This document shows, in pieces, positions 12,201-26,785 of a stretch of DNA of 64,000 bases. Made by a program: the position numbers and the translations under genes. Positions within the stretch are counted from its first letter, which is position 1, and every line of letters starts with the position of its first letter. Below the pieces are notes generated by a model, which was given only the letters and a program-made list of their open reading frames with translations, had not been told where the DNA came from and did not search any database. The stretch is from Paramecium octaurelia. Lineage: Eukaryota; Ciliophora; Oligohymenophorea; Peniculida; Parameciidae. Location: NCBI GenBank assembly GCA_905182995.1, contig CAJJDP010000113.1, positions 254,886 through 318,885 on the forward strand, in the 5' to 3' direction.

Positions 12201-15200
12201 ATTATAGTGCTTAAAAGTCTACTGAATTGGATCATGCTGCAGAAAAGTCAAAGACTAAAAAAGTAGTTGTCATTTTGAACAATTCAACTTGTTAATAGAT
12301 AATGGAGAATGTTTACTTTAAGAACCATTTAAAATTATTACTTAATTTTACCAAAGCATTATTTTTGTACTAAGCAACTCAAGACCAATTAAATATTGTC
12401 TAAGAATTATGGTGTACATCACAGAAAACTATTAATCTATTATCTGAAAATTAAAGCTTGTTAAGATGTATTAGTGGATGTTAAATTTAAATATTACAAT
12501 TATAACAATTTAGCTAATTTAGAAATTAGAAATTCGGAAGAGTGGACAAGAACAATTTCTTTAGGAAATTAAAATAATCTTTGAGATAACGACTTATTTA
12601 TGAAAAATGCTATTTTAATGAATTGTAAATTAATTCAAATACAGAGGTAATTATTTAAGGTTTTAAAGAATTGGATAGATTATTATTCTTTTAAAGTCCT
12701 TTATTAAAAATATTGTTTAGATCCATATAATAATAAACTATCTACAAAACAGTAACATTTATATCTTATTTTACTTTTACTTCAATCCTTTACACATGGA
12801 ATACATTAGATTAATTGAATTACTTGTTAGAAATAGCATTCTATTTTTACATATACCAATTCTTTTTATTTGGTATCTAACATTATTAATTTCTTGATGA
12901 TTCAAAGAAACTCAAATACACTCGGGATTAATCTCTTTTACTTTAAATGTACTCTAAACATAAATCTGAAACTGAAATATAGATATTAATAGTAATTAAG
13001 AATATTTTGTAAGGAATATTAGTTTCATGCATATTCTTATATGATATTTATCAGAAAGAATTTTATCTTTACATTTTTATGTCGATTAGCATCAGTGACT
13101 GGCTTAGTATGATAATAAATTTTGGATTGAAGCTAAAAATTATAGCTTCTAGCATTTTTGCACTTCTTTTTTACATTTACACTTTGTTAGATGCCCAAGA
13201 AGATGAGGAATGGAAAACAAAAATAAATACATAGGAAGTATTTTCAATTATATTAGGAGTTTCTTTTATGTTAATCACTAATATATTAGGAGATTATCTA
13301 TAAAATTGTAGTGTAAATGATCTTCCTAAAAGAGAAGAAGAATTTTTATCTTATTTAAGTTATATCCATCTAATTAGTGCACCTGCTTAAAAAAAGAAAA
13401 CTGTAACTATTTTATAGAATAAAGTTAATGATCTCTTTGATAACATAGAACAAGTTGATTTGAGCATTCAAAAATGTAAATCAAAATTATTACTTTTTAG
13501 TATTATTAAATGAGCAAAACTATCAGAGCAGATTCGGCTAATGGACATAATAGATTTTCCATAAGGCATAAACCATATTAAAATGGAAACAAAAATAAAC
13601 TATTTAATGTCTTTAACTACTATTTTATCATTGCACATTCTTACTCATAATGTATTTATATCAAGATTACAACAATTACTTTTTAGTAGATTATCTGATC
13701 ATTTTTGGACTTCAGGTAATTGTGTTTATATTATTTACATTTATTCAATTACCTACAAATAGATAACAATATCTTGAGTATGCCAAATTTATTATTGCAA
13801 CTGCAGCAACAGTTTCAATTCTTTTTACATCAAATAACTCTGAACATATTGGATCTACATTAGTTATGTAATATTTTATTACTTATTAATTATCCATAAA
13901 ATTTCATCCAATTTATGACTACAGGTTGTATTTGGGTTCAACATTAACAACTATTATTGGTTATATAATTTGGTATATTATTGAGAATGAATCTAATGTT
14001 TCTTTCATAATTTAAATCTTATAGTTTATCGTTCTGTTTTCAGGATCCCAGTATTTTGTAAAGAGCTATGTAAGATTATTATGATTATAAATCTAGTATA
14101 TATAATTAGAAGAAGATTAGGCTTAAAATAAATTAAACTTTATTGAGTAAAATAATAAAATTAATGACATCCTTGGAATTCTGTTACCTAAATTCATTAG
14201 AGATAGATTAAATGAAAGTAATTGATGTTCAATTAATATTTTAGCTGATTAATATAATATCCATTAAAACTAAGGTTTAGTGGCAATAGTGTTTTGTGAC
14301 ATTTGTAATTTTGATTAAATGGTCATAGAAGAAAAAGATAAAATTATTCCATTTTTGGATGATATATTTAGAACCTTTGATAAATTCTGTTAAGTTTACG
14401 GAGTTTAAAAGATAGAAACAGTTGGAAAAACTTATTTGGCTTCGGCTGGATTAAAGGCATGTGAATAAGAATTAACATATTTGTCCTAGGTTGATCCTGT
14501 TTAGAGAGCATTAAATTTGGCTGAATAAATGATGAATTATATTAGGTCAAAATAGTAATACATTATTTTATCTAAGGTGGGGTACTTAGGGTTAATAATT
14601 AGTTGGAAAGATTGGAATTCATTATGGAGGGGCCATTAGTGGAGTCATAGGATTTCATAAACCTTAATTTTCATTAATTGGTGACACAGTAAATACGACG
14701 AGTAGAGTATGTTCGACTGGATTAGAGGACACAATAACTTTGTCAGAATAAGCTTTTGATTAAATAAAAAATGAAAATATTGAATTCGAGATTAGAAATG
14801 TAGAAATGAAAGGTTTGGGTATTAGACCAACATATATATTTAAATGTAAGATTTAAAATAAAGACAATACTTATTCTATGCAATACGAATAGGATTTATA
14901 AAGTAGAGATGCAAGAAGCAACTACGTTGTAAGAAAGAATCCTGAAATATTGAAAAAAAACTTAAAGAAAAGAAAGACCATTCTGACTTATATAGATACT
15001 ATGAATCAAAGAAGGGAGTCAATATAAGATAAAGGTACTCAGAATGTATTTGGTATTAAACCTACTGATCCTGCCATTTATTAATCTTATGATGAAAAAT
15101 CGGAATAATCAATTCAATTATTATCTAAGCAAGTTTCTGAGGATAAATAAGGAAAATAATAAACTTTAGAATAACCCAGTACATTTAAGAGATTAGTCAC

Positions 15201-16675
15201 AATGCTTTAGAACAGATTTTAATTAGAAAATTATGAACCAGAAATAGATGAAATGATAGACTATGAATAATTATTGGTATCGTTTATGTAATTAATTAGA
15301 GAACGTAATTTTATTAAAGAACGAATACACTCTAGAACATAACTTAATAAAAGATATCTCGTTTCTATAATTGTTAGAGATTTCATATTATAAGAAACAA
15401 ATGAATTAGTTTATAAGCTATGACTAGTATATGGAATTTGTGAAATTTTAGTCTAGGAATCAGACAATTTATAATTTAAGGTTGTATACCTTATATTATA
15501 TGATAAAGTAATTTTGTTAGATATAATTCTACAATGATTACAATATAGTTATAATTGTATTACAATGGTTTTGCTGCATTCTGAACCTCATTCAGTTTTT
15601 GATAAACAGAAAGCCCTACTTTGAAAAATGGAAGATCCTAATAAAAATTTTATTGCTCGTCTAAGTTATATTAGCAGGGATAGCTATAGTTTTAGATGAT
15701 AGCGATGAATTGAAAAATGTTCATGTGTACGAGATCGTTTTCATCTAATGTATTTTTTGTAGTGTTTAAATTCTAAGTTTTTGGGTAAAAGTGTTATTTT
15801 GTTTTTTCAACTTTTTTTACCTAATAATAATAATTTGCATTGATGGAACATAATTAATAAGTATATTTTTCATTTTCGTAAGCTCAATGTACAATTTAAC
15901 TTTGATATTATTCATTGAACAACAATAAGTAGGTTGTTTTAATCAAAAAAACATATTTAAAACTTAATAGCAAAAAGAATCATAATTGCTTCAGTATTTA
16001 TTGCCGAAACACATACTAAATAAGTTTTTGGATGATAGAATCAATAACATTGGAATTTGTGATAAATTAGATAAATTGACAATTCTATTTGCTGACATTG
16101 CTGGTTTTACAGAATATTCAAGTAAAGTGAAACCAGAAGAAGTATTGGTAATGTTGAAAAATCTGTTTGTAGAATTCGATAGAAAATGTTGTGAATTGAA
16201 TGTCTATAAATTGTACACAATTGGAGATTGTTATGTTGCAATCGGGATGATTGATTATAATAATAGAAATCCACATTAAGAAGCAAAGAACATAGTAGAT
16301 TTGGCCTTTGAGATGATCAAAATAATAAGTTAGGTGAGAAAGTAAATAAACTTTGATGGGTTGAATATGAGAATAGGAATACATACTGGCTCAGTGTTTG
16401 GAGGAATCATGGGAACAGATATTGTAAGATATGATATCTATGGTCCAGATGTGCTAATTGCAAATAAAATGGAATCAAATGGAGTTAAGGGGTTTGTACA
16501 TGTTAGTTAAGAAACAAAAGCATATTTAGAATAAGATTACGATGATCTTTTTACTTTTGAAATGCATACAACAATAGATCTTAAATCAATAAAAAGACAG
16601 ATTGAAGGATTTCTAATACATAAATTAGAATAAGATCATTTTCCAGAGGAGGAAGATTAATTTTTAAGTTCCTGA
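9248..16675 (+). CDS. Guanylyl cyclase with N-terminal P4-ATPase-like domain
   Basis: Spliced length 2,391 aa with ten introns of 19-34 nt. The N-terminal half follows P4-ATPase (flippase) order: RANFIFLFPLRAIKENIF for TM1-2, an actuator segment VKDIKIGEVILLQRNEIAPCD, an IPHFFKIYYNI helix where PISL sits, and further membrane spans. I find no DKTGT phosphorylation motif and no GDGxND motif. The second half has two six-span blocks, each followed by a class III cyclase domain. C1 (about 14,270-14,830) has VFCDICNFD, KIETVGKTYLASAGL and SLIGDTVNTTSRV. C2 (about 16,080-16,650) has FADIAGFTEYS, YTIGDCYVAIGM and IHTGSVFGG. The two metal-binding Asp lie in C2, and the guanine-type Glu (KIET) and ribose/transition-state Asn/Arg (NTTSR) lie in C1. 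This is the swapped order known for ciliate and Plasmodium cyclases. It makes cGMP at a membrane. Confidence 0.88.
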
Positions 16676-16827
16676 TAGCAGTACTAATTGTTTTTGTGAT
16701 TATATATTTAAAAATTCGATTAACTTTTATTTAGTACATATTTATACAACAATGATGTAGTGCAGAGATATCAAAGAATCTGCAAGAAGATTTATACAAA
16801 AAAATCGTAATTAATTTATAAAATTTT

Positions 16828-18035
16828 ATGAGCTCAAAGAAAACTGCCGCCAAGGATTATATAAGTGCAAAAGTAAAACCAGTATTTGATTAATTGATTG
16901 CTCGTATTGTTATTGAAAAACCAGATGATGTTTATACATGGTCAATAAATTGGTTATAAAAATAGTGTAAATATTTATCGATTGTTCATATTTAGAAAGA
17001 GGTTCATTCTAGTTGCAAGTAGTAAATAATGATCTTAGTGATGAAGAGGAGGAGGAAGAGGAGCTGGTTTTGGAAATTAAATAGAATCAAAAGCAATAGA
17101 CAAGATCGGCAGTATCTGCTGAAGTTTATGGAGAATATAACAAAAAAGAGGATTTCAAACCAAGATTTATATAAAAGTCTTAGGGACAAATTGATAGAAT
17201 TAAGAAAAGAATCCTTAATTCTTTTATGTTTTAAGCACTAGATGAGAAGGATCTTAATATCGTTTTAGGAGCAATGGAAGAAAAGAAGTTTTAGTAATTT
17301 TATATATTATATAAAAAGGGTTGGAGATTTTGTAATTAAACAAGGAGAGGATGGAAATGAATTATATGTGATTGATGAAGGCCGTCTTGAATGTTATAAA
17401 AGATTCGCAGGTTTGTAAGAAGAAAAGTTACTGAAGACATACATTCCTGGTGAATCATTTGGTGAACTAGCTTTATTGTATAATGCTCCAAGAGCTGCTA
17501 CAATTAAGGCAATCGAAAATGTCACAACATTTGCTTTGGATAGAGAAACTTTTAATAATATTGTCAAATTTTCAGCTATAAAAAAAAGAGAATAAATGGA
17601 GGAAATCTTAGGTAAAATTGAGTTACTCCAATCTATGGATAATTATGAAAGAGTTTAGTTATGTGATGTATTGAGAGAGGAAAAGCATTAGGCAGGCAAT
17701 ACAATTATTACAGAGGTTCAATCATTTATAATATATTAGGGAGAAATAGGCGATCGCATTTATTTAATAATTGAAGGAGAACTTGAAGCTTATTCAAATA
17801 AATTAAATGAAAAGGTATATGACTACAAATCCGGTGATTATTTTGGAGAATTAGCCTTATTAAAAAATAGTCCAAGATAAGCAACCGTTATTGCTAAAGT
17901 AATATTGACTAATACTTTTAGACAGATGTTACCTTACTTTATTGCGATTTCAATTCTTTCAAAAGGTTAATGGGTCCACTTGAACAAGTTCTACAGAGAA
18001 ATATGGAGAGATATTAACATTATTTATAATAATGA
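16828..18035 (+). CDS. cAMP-dependent protein kinase regulatory subunit
   Basis: Spliced length 368 aa with four introns (29, 25, 24, 23 nt). The N-terminus has an RIIa/Dpy-30-like dimerisation helix pair (DYISAKVKPVFDQL, PDDVYTWSINWLQ). An acidic linker follows, then a pseudosubstrate-like inhibitor QTRSAVSAEVYGEY, resembling the RRGAISAEVY of RI subunits. Next come two cyclic-nucleotide-binding domains. Site A contains GESFGELALLYNAPRAATIKA, the cAMP-type PRAAT. Site B contains FGELALLKNSPRQATV, with Gln where cAMP sites usually have Ala. The end, LMGPLEQVLQRNMERY, is the standard R-subunit C-terminus. It binds and inhibits the PKA catalytic subunit until cAMP arrives. It starts 152 nt after the cyclase stop on the same strand. 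Confidence 0.9.
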
Positions 18036-18131
18036 TTAGAAATTCATATAAACAACAATTCCACTATTTTTATTTTTTAATATAAAATCTAGTAGAAAAT
18101 ATTAATAACAATTGAGTATAAATAGTTGATA

Positions 18132-18969
18132 TCAGTTGCAATTCTTTTAAATAGATCTCGATATTCTTTAGTTTCGATTGAACAAAACCTTATATGATCT
18201 ATCCCATGGTATATCCCAATCTAAGTCAGGTATCACATTATATAACTGTCTTTAATTTATTTTAGTTCTCCTTAGAGTTGATTATTGATAAGAGGAGGAC
18301 AGAGTATTCTAATCACTTTCTGAAGTTTTAGATAAATTCAGCATTCTTATCCTTTTTGTCTGTGATTCTGAAGATTTTTTCACTTCTAATTTATTTTAAT
18401 CAATTGTCATTAGTAGTTTTCTTCTCATTACTTATACAGGCTTAAATTGAGGCTCCTTAGTTTTTACTTAATATCTATAATACTCTAAAAGCCATTTAAT
18501 CATTAGAATAATGAATGATTGGTTTTTATGCATCTCATTTTCCAAGATTAATTAGATTTTTTATGCTTTGTCTTAAAATTGATTTTCTTGAAAAAATTCC
18601 ATATATAGTTTAGCAATAAAATCATACACTTGCATTGGAAGCAAAGGTTGAATAGGTTTATTCATTAGTTGAGCTGATTGTTCATAGAAATTCAATCTGA
18701 TTAAATTAAATCATAATTTCTCTTACTTTTCATCAATATGTACTCTTTAGAAACGATATAAAACTTGGAGTAATTAATTCTCCTAATTTATGCGTTCCTT
18801 ATCAATTTTTGGGTCATATGGCTAATTTTCAAATAGCTGTTATTGTCTCAATTTTATCAAGTTAATTAACTATAACATAAAATTAATATGAAGTATTTTG
18901 TTCTAATATTTTATATCGCTTCCATACTATCTAATCTTTGAATGAACGTAACCAAATATGTATTGGCAT
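18132..18969 (-). CDS. Hypothetical coiled-coil/helical protein
   Basis: Spliced length 257 aa using introns of 34 and 30 nt; both are needed to keep one frame. It begins MPIHIWLRSFKDQIVWKRYK and continues with a long helical section (MQVYDFIAKLYMEFFQENQF, LILENEMHKNQSFIILMIKW). It ends in a Ser-rich basic tail with SDQNTLSSSYQQSTLRRTK and IPDLDWDIPWDRS. I recognise no family. It converges on the PKA regulatory subunit, with stops about 97 nt apart. Confidence 0.55.
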
Positions 18970-19255
18970 CACTAAAATATGGTATTAAAACTATGTTAAA
19001 TTCTGTTTTGATGATGGTTAAGAATAGCTTTAGATATTTTATGTTTTAAATATTCTTGTCTTGAATAACCCAAATTATATCATCAAAAAGTAATATCACA
19101 ATTAGTATTAGGCAAATATAAATCATTAAATTTTTATAAATTTAAATAATAAGCCGAAATGATTTTAAGAGGATGCTTAGACTTAATACTATTGAATAAC
19201 AGATAATAATAATTTAATCAAATAACGTTAGCTGCATCTATTGCAATCAAACAGT
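18970..19255. other. AT-rich stretch, no gene seen
   Basis: Upstream of the minus-strand coiled-coil gene. It contains a short plus frame from ATG 19159 that stops after about 40 codons. No convincing coding signal. Confidence 0.4.
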
Positions 19256-19747
19256 ATGGTTAAAATCCATATTCAAATTATTGACACTAATCAAGATAAT
19301 CCAAAAATAATTACTTCATCCCAAACTTTACAATTGCTAATTCAAACTACACTAAAGCTTATTACAAAATTGAATTTACTCTTAATAAAACAATACAACT
19401 AAATTAGTAATCCAATTAATATCCATCAAAAATAAAATATCAAATTATCTCTGATATTTATCTCTTAATCTTATATGGATTAGATTATGGTTAATGTTTA
19501 AATAATAATTAATTAAGAAGTTAAACAATACATTATAGACCCGATCTGTCTTAGTATTCTGTATTATTAGCATGTAAACAATAAAATTATCCATAATCTC
19601 GATTCTAATTCGTAAGAAATAATGCAAAAATCTTTTAGGTTATATCGTTATGTCTTTAAAATCTTTTAAGTATATCAAAAAAAAATTAAAAACAAAACAT
19701 AATTTCAATAAAAAATAATTTCATTTAGAATAAATGTTTTAAAATGA
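19256..19747 (+). CDS. Possible small gene, weak support
   Basis: One uninterrupted frame of 163 aa starting MVKIHIQIIDTNQDNPK and ending ISFRINVLK. The composition is dominated by Ile, Asn, Gln, Lys and Leu. GC is lower than in neighbouring genes and there is no recognisable domain or intron. In a one-stop code an open frame of this length can arise by chance, so this is only a candidate. Confidence 0.25.
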
Positions 19748-20013
19748 AATACGAATCTAAATACTTTATAAATTGGATTTATGCTTATTTAAATCAATGG
19801 TTGGTTAAAGAACACATAATCTTATCATTTTCATTTCAATATTCTTTTAAATTTACCTCATTAATTCTATTGTAATATCAGTTTAGGCTTAGGATGTGAT
19901 AATTTTAGCTCGCCAAGTAATTATGATAAGGAATTAACAGTAAAAATAATTTAATTAAGAATTAATATAGAGGATGTTTTGGTTCAATTAATAATTAATT
20001 TAATAAAGATTTA

Positions 20014-20889
20014 ATGAGAAATTCTCAAACCACTTCAAACCTTGCATACTTTGCTGATCACTAAAGCAATATGCCAGTGGCAAGTACAAGGATAAACAAT
20101 GTAGAAATTAAATCTTCAGTGGCTAAAAAAGAAAGCCGATAATTTATAAACCATGTAGATGCATTATAAAGAAAATCAATAAATGTTAAAAATCTGCTTA
20201 TTATAACTGATGATTAAGTAAAATAATTCACTATTCTCAAGAAATTGTTTCAAAATGCTAAAGAAAGTGTACAATCTTATAGAAGTCCTAAAAACTGGCT
20301 AAAAAAAGATGAGAAGTGTCTGGACTAAGGGAATAAGGGAAAGAAGAGAGTACTTTCTCCAGTTGAATAAAACGAAGTGATTGAATATTTGCAAAGAAAA
20401 AATGAAGAATTAGCTTAAGAAAATAAATAAAAATAATAACTAATTAATAGATTATTGGGGGGATGTAATGGATCTTAAAGGATAAAGAAAGTTCAATCAC
20501 CTAAATCTTTAATGACATTGAAATAAATTCCAAAATCAGCTGATGCTGAAAAGTAGATGGAAACCTACTTTAGACTGCCTTTAATTAAAACGCCAGAACC
20601 ATAATTAGAATAGAAACAGGATATTTAAAGAAGGTAGTTCTATAATGAAAGAATTGAATCGCTTAATTTATATAACATGAGTTTTGGAAAATAAATAAAT
20701 TAAAATGAAGAAAAAATAACAAAAGAATAGTTTGAAATGACATCAAATTACAATGGACAAAGCAGTCTAAGAAAAAAATTGCATTCATAACCTAATCATC
20801 CAATTAAAAAGAATCATTTTTAAAAATTCCTTTTAAAATTGCCTTAGGAATTTCATTTAGGGATGGACAATCAAAAAATAAAGCTTTGA
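20014..20889 (+). CDS. Coiled-coil protein of unknown function
   Basis: Intronless, 291 aa. A basic Ser/Asn-rich N-terminus is followed by a coiled-coil segment (EVIEYLQRKNEELAQENKQK, then QQLINRLL). Next comes a low-complexity charged tail with LPLIKTPEPQLEQKQD and several basic clusters. No enzyme motif is seen. The short leucine-heptad block suggests a scaffold or basal-body/cytoskeletal partner, but this is only inference. It converges on the divergent tubulin gene, with 37 nt between stops. Confidence 0.6.
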
Positions 20890-20926
20890 TTTTATTTATA
20901 TATATTGGTGATATATTATATACTTT

Positions 20927-22801
20927 TCATTTTATATCTAGATTTTCAACTGCATTTAATTGATTTGCTTTAGGTCCTTGCTGATCGTTTTATTTAAGTT
21001 ATTGATCATTACTTTCGTCATATAAATCATTTTCATTTTATTATTGAGCCTCTTACAATTAAAGAGGCGCTCCATCATCTTATTATGGGGCTTATTAATT
21101 GATAATTTCTTATTATTAAGGTTGATTTATTTAATTAGCATCTTCTTGTTATTATGGTTGATTTACATAACTATCATCTTCTTGTTAAATTCTATTTGGT
21201 TTTGCAGAGTTAGATAATTTTTAATTATTTGTTTAAAGATTTTAGGGTTTCTATTAGACTTTTGCAGGTGCTCTTTGGTCATATGCATCTTCAGAATAAT
21301 TGTTATTTTCTACTTTTGCTGTTGTAAGTTAATTGTTTGCTTTTGGAGCTTGAGTTTTTTTAACTTCTTATGTTTTTTTAACTTCTTGAGTTTTTTTAAC
21401 TTATGGTTATTATTATGCTTATTTCTCCTTTTTGTACCCATATTCTTATTTTCTATCTGTTTTTGGTTAAACCTCAATGGGTTTTCCGTCTCCATGCTGG
21501 CCTTTGTATAATTCAATTATTTATTGTAAAGATTCATTTGATTCATTAAATTGTCCTTCTTCTAATCCTTGCCCTACATACCACGAAACAAATGCTCTTT
21601 TTTAATAAAGAGTGCTAAATCGTTTTTTAAGGGATTCAAAATTGTACAAGACACCAGTAGAATGGGCCAACATACAAGCAGCTTTGTTATATTTGGCGAA
21701 TGGGTAATTTGGTAGTGTACAAGGTTGAGCATTTGAAACACAGGTTTAATAAGCAACTTAGGTTCCTTCTGCAAAGCGTATTTCTTCCGATTGTTTGATT
21801 TGTTTAATCACATAATTTAATTCGGGGAGAGGGCAATCTCCTTTGAAAAATAATGATGAGCCAAGGTATCTATGTGTAAGTCTATTAAAACTAAGAAGAT
21901 GCCCACTATCATCAAATAAAGATTCAGTTATATTTTAAAGGTTAGGTTTTTTTAAATGCTATTAATCTGAGTAGATGAATGGAGAATAGGAAGCCCATAG
22001 ATATTTTTATTTGGGTGTTGTTACTAAGTTATTTCTCATATCATTAAAATCAACCAATTTAGTACCTCGAAATCTAATTGATTGAGAAATTGATGAAATA
22101 GTTTAAGCAATCATATAATTGAGATGACTATAATTGGGTGTTTCAAAATCTAATTGATTCTGGCATACTTTATACATAGCAGCATTATCATAAAGAATAT
22201 TGAAATCAGACATTTCTGAAAGTGTTGGCAAAGTGAGTATTGTATTATAGGGTTCAACAATAGGTTAAGTAAATAATTAGTCTTGTTTAGTTGATGGAAA
22301 TACTGATACTGTCAACTTTGTTGTTTTAGCAGTTTCATCATTCAACAATTATAATAATTAGCATGTGAAACCGCTTCCAAATCCTCCTGCTAATGAATGA
22401 TATATTATAATCGCTGAGGCTGCATCTGCAGATTCCAACATTTTGCGAACGATTTCTTCAGCAGTACGAGTAGACCGATCTTTTTCATCGTATTATTTAA
22501 TCTTCTTGGATGCCCATATTGATGATGCATCATCTTTAAATAATTTAATGAGGTTTTAATTCAAGACCTTCTTTAATGGTCCTCTATTAAGTGAATTGAT
22601 AGTAAGTGGGTCATCATCAAAGAATGCAGCCCTGGGCACATTTGCTTTAGTTGATGACTCTGAAAATAAAACCTAGAGATTCTAAGAGCTTGGAGCAGAA
22701 CCATCAGGTTGAATTCCGTGTTCTAAACAAAGCAATTCCCAGGCAGTATTTCCTATTTGGATTCCAGCTTATCCAACATGAAATTAAAGAATCTCTCTCA
22801 T
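20927..22801 (-). CDS. Divergent alpha-like tubulin with long C-terminal extension
   Basis: Intronless, 624 aa against about 450 for alpha-tubulin. The N-terminus MREILQFHVGQAGIQIGN and [14 protein letters not shown] is clearly alpha-type. The GTP-binding G-box reads AGGFGSGFT instead of GGGTGSG. The helix-8 segment reads LVDFNDMRNNLV, so the catalytic Glu254 of alpha-tubulin appears to be Asp. The acetylated Lys40 loop is replaced. After RAFVSWYVGQGLEEGQFNE the canonical acidic tail is missing. Instead about 170 residues follow with three VKKTQE-type repeats and a Gln/Asn/Asp-rich end. Paramecium is known to have several divergent tubulins; which of them this is cannot be told by eye. It lies directly downstream of, and on the same strand as, conventional alpha-tubulin. 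Confidence 0.85.
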
Positions 22802-22837
22802 TTTGTAATAAATTATTATATTGTGATGTGTATTTAT

Positions 22838-24202
<1,365 letters not shown>

Positions 24203-24203
24203 N
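24203..24203. other. Single-N contig junction
   Basis: One ambiguous base between two nearly identical 1,365-bp segments. Confidence 0.9.
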
Positions 24204-25580
<1,377 letters not shown>

Positions 25581-25748
25581 TTTTAAAGTGCTATGTGATG
25601 AAAACTCTCTAAAAAAATTATTTGAATTTCAGCAGTTATCCCCACATTTGAATATCCAAAATATCCTTGCACCGGGGTACATTAAATTTGAATTATTATT
25701 CATTTTTATACAATCCAATATATAAACTATATTTTATATAATAAGTAT

Positions 25749-26734
25749 ATGCTTCCAATTCTAATTCTAACATTTATTACGTTGACTCGACAAGAAACAA
25801 CCAAACTTAATTTTTCCTAGTTTGATGAACCACTCAAAATTAAATAAATCTATTATTTAACACGCTTCATAGATTTAGAAAAGTCACTAAATTTGACAAC
25901 GCAATAAGCTCAAGAAAATGCCAATTTTGCTTTAGAATTGTGGATCAACAGTGAGAATGTCCTAAATTAGACTACAAATAAAATAAGCAACCATTCAATT
26001 TTAAACATCATAGACAATAAATAATTTCAAAGCATTATTCCATAAGATCAAGAAGGATTACAAGCAACAGAGCAATATATTGAATAGTGGCAAAACTAAA
26101 CTGATGTATAATTTATTCTATCAATTTATAGGATGATAAAAGTATAATCTTATAGTATGTCATTCAAAACATTAATCAAATGATTTAATCAGAAGATCCT
26201 GAAAACTATAACCAAACTAGTTTGATTGAACAAATCTCTAATTAAACTAACATCCTTGATGAAAATCAGAAAAACATAAATACAACTACATACATTTCTC
26301 CTTTGACTTGGTAACATGCAAATGTAAGTTAGGAAGAAATGGTAATAGCATATTTTTTTTATGATACCAAAATCAAAAATCTAACAGTCTAAGAAGAATT
26401 CAATAATTTGACTGCCTAAGATGCTGCTGCATTAATAAGTGCTTTTGAAAAATTCTTTGTTAATACTAGTAAAAATCAAAATACATCCTCAAATACTAAT
26501 ACATCAAGCAATATTAGTTCAAAAGGAGAAAAACCTACTGAAAAAGAAGATGAACTTCCTTTCCCTAAGTCTAATAGCGATAGCGAGGATCCAATTTATA
26601 TGTACTTGGTGTTTGCTTTAATGTTCTTCATGTTGACAGCTATCTTATTCCTTCTGAGAAGGTATTTGATATAGTAGAAACTCATTTCCTTCTAAATGAA
26701 TGAGGAATCAAATGTTTAAGGTTTCTAGGCTTGA
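25749..26734 (+). CDS. Type I membrane protein of unknown function
   Basis: Spliced length 319 aa with one 26-nt intron (26106-26131). The N-terminus MLPILILTFITLTRQ reads as a cleavable signal peptide. About 240 luminal or extracellular residues follow with many N-x-S/T sequons (NFS, NLT, NQT, NHS, NTS). Then comes a Ser/Asn-rich stalk, a single membrane span (LVFALMFFMLTAILFLLRR), and a roughly 30-residue cytoplasmic tail with QKLISFQMNEESNVQGFQA. There are no cysteines to suggest a surface-antigen fold. No family recognised; topology is the main evidence. Confidence 0.65.
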
Positions 26735-26785
26735 TTATTGAATTTTTTTGTGTAATTTTTAACTCAAATTTATATTTAATTGAGA

